Part shown: positions 7,508-15,324 of the stretch, piece by piece
How the letters are laid out: every line of letters starts with the position of its first letter
How positions within the stretch are numbered: the stretch's first letter is position 1
Notes under the pieces: generated by a model
Databases searched by the model: none
What the model saw: the letters and a program-made list of their open reading frames with translations, nothing else
What the model was told of the DNA's origin: nothing
Made by a program: the position numbers and the translations under genes
Source: Alphaproteobacteria bacterium
Lineage (GTDB): Bacteria; Pseudomonadota; Alphaproteobacteria; Rhizobiales; Aestuariivirgaceae
Assembly: GCA_026400595.1 (NCBI GenBank)
Contig: JAPLOT010000287.1
Location: 1 to 37,251, forward strand
Reading direction: 5' to 3'
Length of the DNA: 37,251 nt

Positions 7508-8037
7508 AAAAGGTCGACAGCGCCGCCCCGACGCGCGTCCCGCCGAGATTCTCGGCGCCGCTCTGGAACTCTTTGCCGAGAAGGGCTTCTCGGGCACCCG
7601 GCTTGAGGATGTGGCGGCGCGGGCTGGCCTCAGCAAGGCGGCCATCTATCTCTACTTCGACGGCAAAATGGACCTGCTGCGGGCTCTGGTGCAGGAGATG
7701 GCCGGCGCCAACCTGGCCGTCGCGGGCAGCATCGCGCAGGGAGTTGATGAAGGTGGTGATCTCGGAAAGCCGGGCCCATCCCGAGATCGGAAAGCTCTAT
7801 CTGGACAACGTGATCCGGCACGGACTGCCGCTCTTTGAGGGGCTGATCGCCCGCGGAGTGGCGGCCGGCGAATTTCGCAGCCTGGACCCGTCACTTGCCG
7901 CCAAGTCGCTGATCTCTCCGATGTTGCTGGCAGCGATCTGGAAAACCGTCTTCGAGCCCCTGGGGGCCGAGACACTGGATATCGAAGGGCTTGCCAGGCA
8001 GCATGTGGACATCCTGCTGAAAGGAATGGCGCCATGA
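7488..8037 (+). pseudogene. TetR-family regulator, frameshifted and internally deleted
   Basis: Residues 1-84 in the first frame form a complete TetR N-terminal DNA-binding domain (ILGAALELFAEKGFSGTRLEDVAARAGLSKAAIYLYF in two parts, with the recognition helix near 45-56). After about 7739 that frame loses family character and stops at 7838. The family pattern resumes in the +1 frame from about 7738 (RELMKVVISES, then HPEIGKLYLDNVI, then GVAAGEFR) and runs to 8037. Joined, the product would be about 183 residues and about 25-30 residues short between helices 4 and 6 compared with usual TetR proteins. A deletion of roughly 80 bases, not a multiple of three, explains both the gap and the shift. 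It precedes and overlaps the HlyD gene (ATGA), so it should have regulated the efflux cassette. An assembly error is the alternative. Confidence 0.7.
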
Positions 8038-9002
8038 AACGCTTCATTCCCGTGGTGGTCGTGGCCCTGGCCGTTACGATGTTTTGGTACCGCGATCTCT
8101 GGCTGCCCCAGCCAGCAGGCCGGTCCGGTTATCTTGGTTACATAGAAGGCGAGACGATCCTCATGGCAGCGCCGATTGCGGGGCGCGTCGTGTCGCGCCC
8201 TGTCGAACGCGGCGCATTGGTCACAGCGGGCACTCGCGTCTTCTCGCTGGATCGCGCTGTTGCGGAGGCTGACGTGTCGCGCGCCGAAGCCGCGCTGGAG
8301 GCCGCTGCGGCCAGCTACGACAATCTGCTCACCGGCAAACGCGCGCCCGAACTGGCGGAGATCGAAGCCCAGCGGCGTGAAGCCGAAGCGAACCTGGCGC
8401 TGGCCCGTAAGGAGCTTACGCGAGCGCGCACGCTGGCCAACTCGGGCACAGCCGCACAGTCGCGCCTGGACACGGCCGAAACGGACGTCGCGCGCTACGA
8501 GATGCGGGTGGCCCAGGCCGATGCCGCGGCTGACACTGCCGCGCTTCCAGCCAGGGACAAGGAAATCGAAGCGGCCCGTGCACATGTGGCGGAAGCACAA
8601 TCGGCCGTCGCCGCCGCGCGCCACAAGCTGAGTGACCTCGAGCCGCGTGCGCCGCGATCGGCGCGGGTTGAGGACACGTTCTTCGAGGTTGGAGAATGGG
8701 TGAATGCGGGCCAGCCTGTCGTGTCGCTCTTGCCGCCGGAAGCCGTGAAGCTCCGCTTCTTCGTTCCCGAGCCCGTAGTAGCCCGGGCGCAGCCAGGTAC
8801 GACGGTGACCTTCACCTGCGACGGATGCGGCGAAGCGCGGCAGGCGGTGATCACCAGCGTCGCCTCTGTTCCCGAGTACACGCCGCCAGTCATCTATTCG
8901 CAGGAGGCCCGGTCCAAGCTGGTTTTCCGGGTCGAGGCGAGGCCAGTATCGCCCGCGGGCCTGCTGCCCGGGCTGCCGGTCGCCGTGGCGCCGCTGTCAT
9001 GA
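8034..9002 (+). CDS. HlyD-family periplasmic adaptor of an ABC efflux system
   Basis: A 322-residue membrane fusion protein. One N-terminal membrane anchor (about residues 4-19) is followed by the first half of the barrel-sandwich domain (GYIEGETILMAAPIAGRV, 35-52), a long alanine- and glutamate-rich coiled coil (about 74-200), the second barrel half (GEWVNAGQPVVSL, 220-232) and a beta-barrel with CDGCG (262-266) and EYTPPVIYS. The last two features mark the YbhG-like adaptor group, which works with YbhF/S/R-type ABC exporters. It starts inside the end of the tetR remnant and its stop overlaps the ATPase start by four bases, so the cassette is translationally coupled. The exported substrate is unknown. 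Confidence 0.88.
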   Translation: MKRFIPVVVVALAVTMFWYRDLWLPQPAGRSGYLGYIEGETILMAAPIAGRVVSRPVERGALVTAGTRVFSLDRAVAEADVSRAEAALEAAAASYDNLLTGKRAPELAEIEAQRREAEANLALARKELTRARTLANSGTAAQSRLDTAETDVARYEMRVAQADAAADTAALPARDKEIEAARAHVAEAQSAVAAARHKLSDLEPRAPRSARVEDTFFEVGEWVNAGQPVVSLLPPEAVKLRFFVPEPVVARAQPGTTVTFTCDGCGEARQAVITSVASVPEYTPPVIYSQEARSKLVFRVEARPVSPAGLLPGLPVAVAPLS

Positions 9003-9928
9003 CCGCTGCGACGGCCATCGACGTGAAGGATCTGGTGAAGACCTATGGCAGCCGGACCGTTGTCGATCATGTCGACCTCCGCATTGCGCCAGGTCGGATC
9101 TGTGGCTTTCTCGGTCCCAACGGTTCCGGCAAGACGACGACGCTGCGCATGATCTGTGGCCTGCTGACACCTGATGGCGGCAGCGGCACCTGCCTGGGGC
9201 ACGACATCATTCTGGAGCGCAATGCCATCAAACGCCAGACGGGCTACATGACCCAGCGCTTCGGTCTCTATGAAGATCTCACCATTCGCGAGAACCTCGA
9301 GTTCGTCGCGCGGCTCTATCGGCTCGATCATCTCCGCGGCCGGGTCGGCCGGTCGCTTGAACGGCTGGGCCTTGCCACACGCCAGCATCAGCTTACCGGA
9401 TCGCTTTCCGGTGGCTGGAAGCAGCGGCTGGCCCTTGCGGCCTGCGTTTTGCACGAGCCGAAGCTCCTGCTGCTCGATGAACCCACGGCGGGTGTCGATC
9501 CCAAGGCGCGGCGGACCTTCTGGGACGAGATCCACGCCCTGGCCGGGCAGGGGATTACCGTGCTGGTGTCCACTCACTACATGGATGAAGCCGAACGCTG
9601 CCATGAGATTGCCTACATCGCCTATGGCCGCCTGATGGCGCGCGGGACCTCGTCCGAGATCATAACCCAGTCCGGTCTCAAGGCAGTGGTGGCGACAGGC
9701 CCTGGCGCGGACAGGCTTGCACCCCTGCTGCGCGATGCGCCGGGGATCACCGCCGCTGCGGCCTTCGGAACGACCCTTCACGTCTGCAGCACGGATGAGG
9801 CCGCCCTCGACCGCGCCATATCACCCTACCGCAGTAACGGCATTTCGTGGAAACGCGAGGCGCCGACGCTGGAAGATGTCTTCATTCACCTGATGGGGCA
9901 GGCGCAGGACAACGCGCTGGCGCTCTGA
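8999..9928 (+). CDS. ABC transporter ATP-binding protein (drug-efflux type)
   Basis: A 309-residue ATPase with Walker A GPNGSGKT at 39-46, the ABC signature LSGG at 136-139 (followed by WKQRLALA), Walker B LLLLDEP at 156-162 and a switch histidine in STHYMDEAE. The order and the C-terminal ~80-residue extension ending TLEDVFIHLMG match DrrA/NatA/YbhF-type exporters. It is a single nucleotide-binding domain and would work as a dimer with the permease downstream. It overlaps the HlyD stop by four bases and lies one base ahead of the permease. Confidence 0.93.
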   Translation: MTAATAIDVKDLVKTYGSRTVVDHVDLRIAPGRICGFLGPNGSGKTTTLRMICGLLTPDGGSGTCLGHDIILERNAIKRQTGYMTQRFGLYEDLTIRENLEFVARLYRLDHLRGRVGRSLERLGLATRQHQLTGSLSGGWKQRLALAACVLHEPKLLLLDEPTAGVDPKARRTFWDEIHALAGQGITVLVSTHYMDEAERCHEIAYIAYGRLMARGTSSEIITQSGLKAVVATGPGADRLAPLLRDAPGITAAAAFGTTLHVCSTDEAALDRAISPYRSNGISWKREAPTLEDVFIHLMGQAQDNALAL

Positions 9929-9929
9929 C

Positions 9930-11057
9930 ATGGAATTCCTCGCAAGGCTCTGGGCCATGATCGTCAAGGAGGCGCTGCAGCTCAAGCGCGACCGGCTGAC
10001 CTTCAGCATGATGTTCGGCGTGCCGATCATGCAGCTGGTGCTCTTCGGCTTCGCCATCAACAACGATCCGAAGGCGCTTCCCACCGCGATCCTCTCGTCG
10101 GATCAGTCCTCCATCACACGTGCCGTGGTCCAGGCGATCGAGAACACAAGCTACTTTTCGCTCATCCATCTGGCGGCAAGCGAGGCGGAAGCGGACGAGT
10201 TGCTGCAGCGTGGCGAGGTGCAATTCGTCATCACCATTCCGGGTGACTTCACCCGCCACATCATGCGCGGGGAGGTGGCGCAGATTGCGGTCGAGGCCGA
10301 TGCCACCGATCCGGCCACGACAGGCCCGGCGCTATCGGCGGTCAACCAGGCCGTGACACAGGCGCTCGGTCATGAACTCTCCGGCCCGCTGGCATATCTC
10401 AAACCGCGGGCCGCGCCGGTCGAGATCGTCGTTCACCGCCGCTACAATCCGGAGGGACTCACGCGCTACAATATCGTACCGGGCCTGCTCGGCATCATCC
10501 TGACGATGACCATGGTCATGATGACAGCCCTTGCCGTTACCCGGGAGCGTGAACGCGGCACAATGGAGAACCTTCTGGCCATGCCGGTTCGCCCGATCGA
10601 GGTGATGGCCGGCAAGATCGCACCCTACATCCTGATCGGAACGGTGCAGGTGATGGTTGTCCTCGCAGCAGCCAGGGTGCTGTTCGACGTTCCCTTTGTC
10701 GGCAGCTATGGTCTGTTCTGCGCTACCACCCTGCTGTTCATCACCGTCAACCTGGCCATCGGCTTTACCTTCTCGACCATCGCCAGAAACCAGTTGCAGG
10801 CGATGCAGATGTCGTTCTTCTTCATCATGCCCTCGATCCTTCTCACTGGCTTTGCCTTCCCCTTCCGGGGCATGCCGTACTGGGCACAGGCGATCGGCGA
10901 AGCCATGCCGGCCACGCACTTTCTCCGCTTGGTACGGGGTGTGATGCTGAAGGGTGCAGACCTTCAGCAGATGTCGCCGGAGATCGCCGTGCTGGCGCTC
11001 ACACTGGTCGTCGTCGCCGCGGTGGCCGTGAGCCGCTACAAGGTGACGCTGGACTAG
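9930..11057 (+). CDS. ABC-2 type permease of the efflux cassette
   Basis: A 375-residue ABC-2 permease like YbhR/YbhS. There is an N-terminal membrane segment after KEALQLKRDRLTF, then a large external domain (about 50-170), then a C-terminal block of five segments. The family-typical RERERGTMENLLAMPVRPIEVMAGKIAPY lies between two of them (here given as recognisable pieces RERERGTMENLL and MPVRPIEVMAGK), and LTGFAFPFRGMP comes later. Only one permease gene is present, where the E. coli ybhFSR cluster has two; it may act as a homodimer. The stop lies eight bases from the stop of the convergent methyltransferase gene. Confidence 0.9.
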   Translation: MEFLARLWAMIVKEALQLKRDRLTFSMMFGVPIMQLVLFGFAINNDPKALPTAILSSDQSSITRAVVQAIENTSYFSLIHLAASEAEADELLQRGEVQFVITIPGDFTRHIMRGEVAQIAVEADATDPATTGPALSAVNQAVTQALGHELSGPLAYLKPRAAPVEIVVHRRYNPEGLTRYNIVPGLLGIILTMTMVMMTALAVTRERERGTMENLLAMPVRPIEVMAGKIAPYILIGTVQVMVVLAAARVLFDVPFVGSYGLFCATTLLFITVNLAIGFTFSTIARNQLQAMQMSFFFIMPSILLTGFAFPFRGMPYWAQAIGEAMPATHFLRLVRGVMLKGADLQQMSPEIAVLALTLVVVAAVAVSRYKVTLD

Positions 11058-11065
11058 GCCTTCGC

Positions 11066-11995
11066 CTATCCCTCGCGCACGGCCCAGGCGAAGCCTTCGT
11101 CATCGATGAGCATCGAGACGACATCGCCCTCCTGGACATGCATGTCTTCGCAGAGGGGATGGAAGGCTTGATGCCAGTGGCTGCCGGTCAGCGCCGCATT
11201 GGAGACAGAGGCCCCGCCGAAGTCCGCCGTGAACCAGCTGAGCACGCCATGGACGGTGCCGGACTGCAGCACCTTCAGCTTGTGAATCTCGGGTTCCGGA
11301 CAGTTGAGATAATGGAAGTTGCGGTACTGCAGCTCGTTGCTCAGGAAGTCATGGTTGAAAAGTTCGGACCGCACAGGAAAGTAGTTGAGCGTGGAGAAGT
11401 CATTCAGCGCGCGGAGATCGAAGCCGCAGGCGCTGCCGGCTCTGTTCAGGTTTGCGATTTCCTCGGATTGGACCAGGGCAATGGACTGGGTCACCACCGA
11501 AGGCATCACGACGGTCCTCGGTCCTGCAAGTCGGCGGATGTCGTGCGCGACAGAAAAGAATCCTTCGCCCACGACCCCGCAGTCGATGGTTTCGGTGAAG
11601 ATCACATCGGGCTCCATCGGGAGCAAGCCACGGCCAATGGCGTTGGTCGAGCTGTCGTTTATGATCTCGATGCGATCGGCATAGGGTGTGGCGCCGACGA
11701 TGCGGCCGGCTACTGCAGCCAGATTTGCGTTGATCTCGCATGTCACGACCCGCGCCGCGCCGTACTTGGCAAAGAGCAGCGCGATGAGGCCGGTTCCTGT
11801 CCCGATCTCGACCACGGTCTTGCCAACGAGGTCGAGCCGCGCGATCGCCGCCTCGATTGCTGCATTGCGGGCGTCGTCATTGACCATTGGAAAGTGCCAG
11901 GCAGGAAAATCTCTTCGCCGATCGGTGAGGCGAGGATGTGCTGCGACTTTCCCGTCTCGAATATTCGTGCGTCCGACTGCAGAAATGATGTTCAT
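11066..11995 (-). CDS. protein arginine methyltransferase-like protein (PRMT7-like)
   Basis: A 309-residue class I SAM-dependent methyltransferase from the ATG at 11995. PRMT features appear in order: an N-terminal HFPMVNDDARNAAIEAAI segment like the DxxR helix of PRMTs (34-51); motif I VVEIGTGTGLIAL (61-73); acidic post-I E87 in CEIN; the double-E loop with E135 and E144 exactly nine residues apart (TETIDCGVVGEG), close to the DxELIGEG form of PRMT7; then a C-terminal beta-barrel with SHW (272-274) in place of the THW loop. PRMT7 makes monomethylarginine; whether this protein acts on proteins or peptides is inference. The TTG at 12031 is a weaker start. It converges with the efflux cassette and diverges from the PAS-like gene. 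Bacterial PRMT-like enzymes are uncommon. Confidence 0.75.
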   Translation of the reverse strand: MNIISAVGRTNIRDGKVAAHPRLTDRRRDFPAWHFPMVNDDARNAAIEAAIARLDLVGKTVVEIGTGTGLIALLFAKYGAARVVTCEINANLAAVAGRIVGATPYADRIEIINDSSTNAIGRGLLPMEPDVIFTETIDCGVVGEGFFSVAHDIRRLAGPRTVVMPSVVTQSIALVQSEEIANLNRAGSACGFDLRALNDFSTLNYFPVRSELFNHDFLSNELQYRNFHYLNCPEPEIHKLKVLQSGTVHGVLSWFTADFGGASVSNAALTGSHWHQAFHPLCEDMHVQEGDVVSMLIDDEGFAWAVREG

Positions 11996-12386
11996 CGATC
12001 TATGGCCCCACCTAAGATGTTCGACGTCCAATCAAGGAGAAGAAGGTAAAAAGTTGACGAACTGGTAAAGTCAAAGTTAACCAAAACGGATTCTTGGTAC
12101 ACCCGTTTCTGAAGTAATAGTTAACGGCCGTTCGGCTATTGCGCACAAGACAGGCTTGCAAGCGCAAACCCATCAGTAATGCGCCGGCTTTCTCGACGTC
12201 TCGGCCGCAGCCTAACCGCCTGATCTTCTTCGCCGCGGTGCTCTGTTAGCCGCTTGTTAGGCACGATCCTTCATCGATCGTTTTGCATTCAGGTTGCAAA
12301 GTGGTCCTTCGATTGGCATCGCGAGTATTTGGAATCGCACAAGCAAACGTGACGAAGAGAATTTGGCCGCTGTAGCTGAAGCAGAC
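11996..12386. other. non-coding region between the divergent PRMT-like and PAS-like genes
   Basis: About 390 bp with no convincing coding frame and lower GC than its neighbours. It should hold the promoters of both divergent genes. A TTGACG box lies near 12053 on the plus strand and a TTGACT box at 12074-12069 on the minus strand, but neither has a clear -10. GTTAAC occurs twice, once ahead of an AACGGCCGTT palindrome near 12123. I see no tRNA or repeat. Confidence 0.4.
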
Positions 12387-13148
12387 ATGAAACGTACAGA
12401 GTACTATATCTCCAAGGGTCGTATTGTACCCACTCTCGACGTTACGAGAGGGGAGTCTCTGTCCGAGCGCATGGTCCTCGGCAAGACGAAGGCAGTGAAG
12501 ATTGTTGTCGAGAGCGGCACGACCATAAAGTGGCACGCCGCATTTGCAGACTGGTCGTCCCTGTTCTTTGTGAAGGAACACATGTTCGATCTCGAAGGCC
12601 CTTACACCCTCAGCTATTATCTTTCGGGTTGGTTCGTCGAAAAGTATGACAACGTCGTCGATGCCAGCAATCGGATCGACCAGCTTATTGCCAAAAGCGA
12701 TGTTCACCTGTCATCGCGCGTTTACATGCGCTCGTTCAATCCGGAGGGTCACGAACTTCCGGAAGTGCTGAGTCAGACCCTGAAGACCGGGCAGGCGCCG
12801 CCTGAATCCTCCGTCGACTGCTCCTTCGACTTTGCCACCGGTCAAGCCAAGGTCGAGCGTATTGGCCGGGAGTCGGCAATCGCCAAGCTCTGGGGCTTGT
12901 CCCCTGTGACCACGCCCTGCATTTCCGGCACGAACTACGATATCGAGATTTCCCGTTCCTATGCCGAGGTGCTTCAAACGGGGCGGCCGCACTATGACCA
13001 TGTCTACGCGGCGATGATGGGCAGCGACGCTGAGATTTCCTGGATACCCTATCAGCGGCTCGTCTTGCCGCATCCGACAAAGCGGGGCCGTGCCCGCCTC
13101 GTGACCGTCGTGACCGAAGTCACGCCAGTTGATATTGCTGTGGTGTAA
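12387..13148 (+). CDS. PAS-like domain protein of unknown function
   Basis: A 253-residue protein read from the ATG at 12387; TTG codons at 12294 and 12363 are possible longer starts and no ribosome binding site is decisive. The N-terminal half (about 30-115) is an unfamiliar alpha/beta region. The C-terminal part (about 155-250: SAIAKLWGL, then YDIEISRSYAEVLQTGRPHYDHV, then ISWIPYQRLVLPH) resembles the PAS-like domains common in alphaproteobacteria, where an aromatic-YxRLxLPL motif near the end is typical. No output domain is visible. It may be a sensor protein acting with a partner. Its 3' end overlaps the convergent GNAT-like gene by 29 bp. Confidence 0.55.
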   Translation: MKRTEYYISKGRIVPTLDVTRGESLSERMVLGKTKAVKIVVESGTTIKWHAAFADWSSLFFVKEHMFDLEGPYTLSYYLSGWFVEKYDNVVDASNRIDQLIAKSDVHLSSRVYMRSFNPEGHELPEVLSQTLKTGQAPPESSVDCSFDFATGQAKVERIGRESAIAKLWGLSPVTTPCISGTNYDIEISRSYAEVLQTGRPHYDHVYAAMMGSDAEISWIPYQRLVLPHPTKRGRARLVTVVTEVTPVDIAVV

Positions 13149-13836
13149 CCAGCATCTCCTCGATCAGCTGCTCAAGCCCGCGACGCTCTGCAATCGCGAT
13201 CCACTCGACATCGTCGGCGCCCTCGGGGCCCCACTGCCAGCTGAAGAACCCGCGCTCAATATAGCTGAAGCCCATGCGATTGAGATGGCCTCGGGTTGCC
13301 ATGGTCTGGCTAGCGAGGGCCCAGATGGCATCGGGATTCCACCTGAGCAGCGCGAGTAGCATGCCCAGCCGGCCGAAGACTTCGACGACGCGGCGCGCCT
13401 TGACCCTGCGGTCGATCCAGAGTTCGCCGTGGTAGACGAGATTGCCGCGGATCTGTTCCGATATGCTTCCGGAAGGTGGCGAGGCGAGCAGCGGGACCAG
13501 CACTTCTTGTCGGCGCATGTAGAGGCCGATGGTATAGGTCGGTCCCCAGTCCGCAAGGCTTGAGTTCACATTGTCGAGCCTGAAGGCCTGCAGACCGACG
13601 GTCTGACCTTGCTCGTCGAGCAGCTGCATCCAGAAGAACCGGTTTCCTTGCGTATTGTTGACGGATTGATCGAAATAGGGCGCTACGGTTTCCTGACGGA
13701 CGCTCTGCTTGAGTGCAGCCAGTTGCCTCAGGTCATCGTGGGTCGAAACCGAAAGCCCCTGCTCGTGCAGTTCGCGCTCAAGCGAACTTACCACTCTTGT
13801 TGCTCCCAGAGGATTTCGAAGGCCGACTGTGTTCAT
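13120..13836 (-). CDS. uncharacterised protein, possibly GNAT-fold
   Basis: A 238-residue protein from the ATG at 13836 (a TTG at 13854 is possible). It has no signal peptide or membrane segment. The region FFWMQLLDEQGQTVGLQAFR reads like the first strands of a GNAT acyltransferase, RRVVEVFGRLGMLLALL could be the acyl-CoA-binding loop and helix, and GHLNRMGFSYIERGFF resembles the C-terminal GNAT motif. The assignment is tentative and no substrate can be suggested. The gene is convergent with the PAS-like gene and overlaps it by 29 bp at the 3' ends, so expression of one may affect the other. Confidence 0.55.
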   Translation of the reverse strand: MNTVGLRNPLGATRVVSSLERELHEQGLSVSTHDDLRQLAALKQSVRQETVAPYFDQSVNNTQGNRFFWMQLLDEQGQTVGLQAFRLDNVNSSLADWGPTYTIGLYMRRQEVLVPLLASPPSGSISEQIRGNLVYHGELWIDRRVKARRVVEVFGRLGMLLALLRWNPDAIWALASQTMATRGHLNRMGFSYIERGFFSWQWGPEGADDVEWIAIAERRGLEQLIEEMLVTPQQYQLA

Positions 13837-14237
13837 CGTTTGTGCCTGGTTCAATTCTGTCGTTCGCTGCCGGTCGGTAGAAAGTTGAGACGTCCGGGGT
13901 GGATCGAACAGAGTGATCCAGTGCGAAGGGCGGGGGACATTTCCTATTCATACAGTGCAGAGCAGCTGTGTGGGCCTTGGCGCAATACGCCAACAGCCAG
14001 TCGTTCCCCCGCGGCCGGGCGTTCCGCGAATCTCCGCCGCCACCTCCGTTATCGTCTTTGCGCTACCCAGATGGCGGCCTGACCGGCTCGCCCCTCGGGA
14101 TACGGTAACCTTAATGATAGCGGCCTTTGTTTTTGGTTAACGCAGCGACAATTTGCGCTCTATGTAACCTAGGGCATGCGACCAGCCGGCAGCACCGAAG
14201 GTGGCGGCGGCGAGAGCCGGAAGAGGCGGTCGACGGC
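13837..14237. other. non-coding region between GNAT-like and EamA genes
   Basis: About 400 bp. It should contain the promoter of the minus-strand GNAT-like gene and the end of the EamA transcript. A 75-codon plus-strand frame (13913-14140) and a 22-codon one (14176-14241) have no ribosome binding site and no recognisable product. GTTAAC recurs near 14137. I see no RNA gene or repeat. Confidence 0.4.
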
Positions 14238-15152
14238 CTAAGAAGGCGGCGAAGACCAGGCCTGGGACAAACGCCAGCCACTGTGGGCGATGAGGGTCAC
14301 GATGACAATGCAGCCTCCGACCAGAACCATCGTGCTGGGAATCTCAGCAAACAGCAGCCAGATCCAGATGGGGGTCAGAACTGTCTCCAGGAGGAAGAAC
14401 ATGCTCACATCAGCGGAAGGCAGGAAGCGCGGGCCATTGGCAATGAGGGTCGACGCCAGGGGAATCGCCAACAGGCCATTGAGCCCAATCCAGAACAGTG
14501 CCGTCATGCCGAAGGACGATGTATTCAGCAAGGAAGCCGGATCGACCTTGAAAAACACCAGCGCGATGATCGCCGAACAAAGGCTGCCGATGGCAAAACT
14601 GGTCGCGACATTCTTGCCGCTCGCCCTGATGATGGTGAGGGCGGTCGCGGTGCAAAAAGCGGATATCAGTGCGAGAATGTCCCCGAACCAACTCCCTGCA
14701 TGAATACCGTCCCACACGATGATCGCCACGCCGAAAAGGGCAACAAACGTGGCGAGCCAGGTATATGGATGGGTCCGTTCCTTGATGAAGATGCGCGACA
14801 GCATCGCAGTGATCACGGGAATCAGGGCGATAACGAACACGACATTGGCAGCGTTGGTATTCACGATTGCGCCGATGTACGTGATGTTCGCCAGTGTGCT
14901 GACACCGGCTACGATCAGGCCTGTCGTTCCGGCCAGATAGCGCAACTTGTTGCCGGTGACCTGTCTTATCGCCAGCCACACGAAGCTGATCGACAAGAAG
15001 AGGAAGATGCCCCGAGCGAAGACCATGGTCCATTGGTCAGCCATGGAGAGGCGGAGAAGCGGGAGATCAAGCGTGAACAACAACCCGCCCAGGGTCGTGA
15101 TTGCCAGACCTTTCCTTATGCGGCCCGCCTGCGCAGACGTCCTATCGAACAT
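14238..15152 (-). CDS. EamA/DMT-family permease
   Basis: A 304-residue integral membrane protein with about ten segments and two EamA repeats, the usual size for a complete drug/metabolite transporter. The first repeat closes with VVFVIALIPVITAMLSRIFIKER, of which ALIPVITAMLS and KER are diagnostic; the second ends near PIWIWLLFAEIPS. It exports or imports an unknown small metabolite across the inner membrane. It stands alone, with its promoter in the 172-bp region 15153-15324 that carries several inverted repeats. It is not closely similar to the EamA protein at the left edge beyond the family pattern. Confidence 0.88.
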   Translation of the reverse strand: MFDRTSAQAGRIRKGLAITTLGGLLFTLDLPLLRLSMADQWTMVFARGIFLFLSISFVWLAIRQVTGNKLRYLAGTTGLIVAGVSTLANITYIGAIVNTNAANVVFVIALIPVITAMLSRIFIKERTHPYTWLATFVALFGVAIIVWDGIHAGSWFGDILALISAFCTATALTIIRASGKNVATSFAIGSLCSAIIALVFFKVDPASLLNTSSFGMTALFWIGLNGLLAIPLASTLIANGPRFLPSADVSMFFLLETVLTPIWIWLLFAEIPSTMVLVGGCIVIVTLIAHSGWRLSQAWSSPPS

Positions 15153-15228
15153 GATATCCGTTCAGTTTCCGGTCGAGACTAGGCCCGCATCTCTCGTAGA
15201 ACAAAATCGATAACTCAAGGTCAAGTCA

Positions 15229-15314
15229 TGTGACAAAGACGCAACGATGTCACAATAACAGCACAATGATTCATCATTCACTATCAGGATGAACAAAACT
15301 TGACGCAATGTCAA
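15229..15314. promoter_or_regulatory. cluster of three inverted repeats upstream of the EamA gene
   Basis: Within 86 bp lie TGTGAC/GTCACA (15229-15234 and 15249-15254), AATGAT-TC-ATCATT (15265-15278) and TTGAC-GCAAT-GTCAA (15300-15314). All three are exact. The region is AT-rich and lies 5' of the minus-strand EamA gene and 3' of bpt, so these are candidate operators for the transporter. No regulator is encoded next to it. Confidence 0.35.
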
Positions 15315-15324
15315 ACAACGGAGG

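Noticed and set aside
8817..8831. CDGCG in the HlyD adaptor as a possible metal or redox site
   Set aside because: I recall the same CDGC and EYTPPVIYS segments in YbhG-like adaptors generally, so it is a family feature and not unusual.
13913..14140. 75-codon plus-strand frame in the gap before the EamA gene
   Set aside because: No ribosome binding site, no signal or domain, and it spans the probable promoter of the GNAT-like gene.
14176..14241. Short Gly/Arg-rich 21-residue frame ending at the EamA stop
   Set aside because: No ribosome binding site and too short to support; chance frame in GC-rich DNA.
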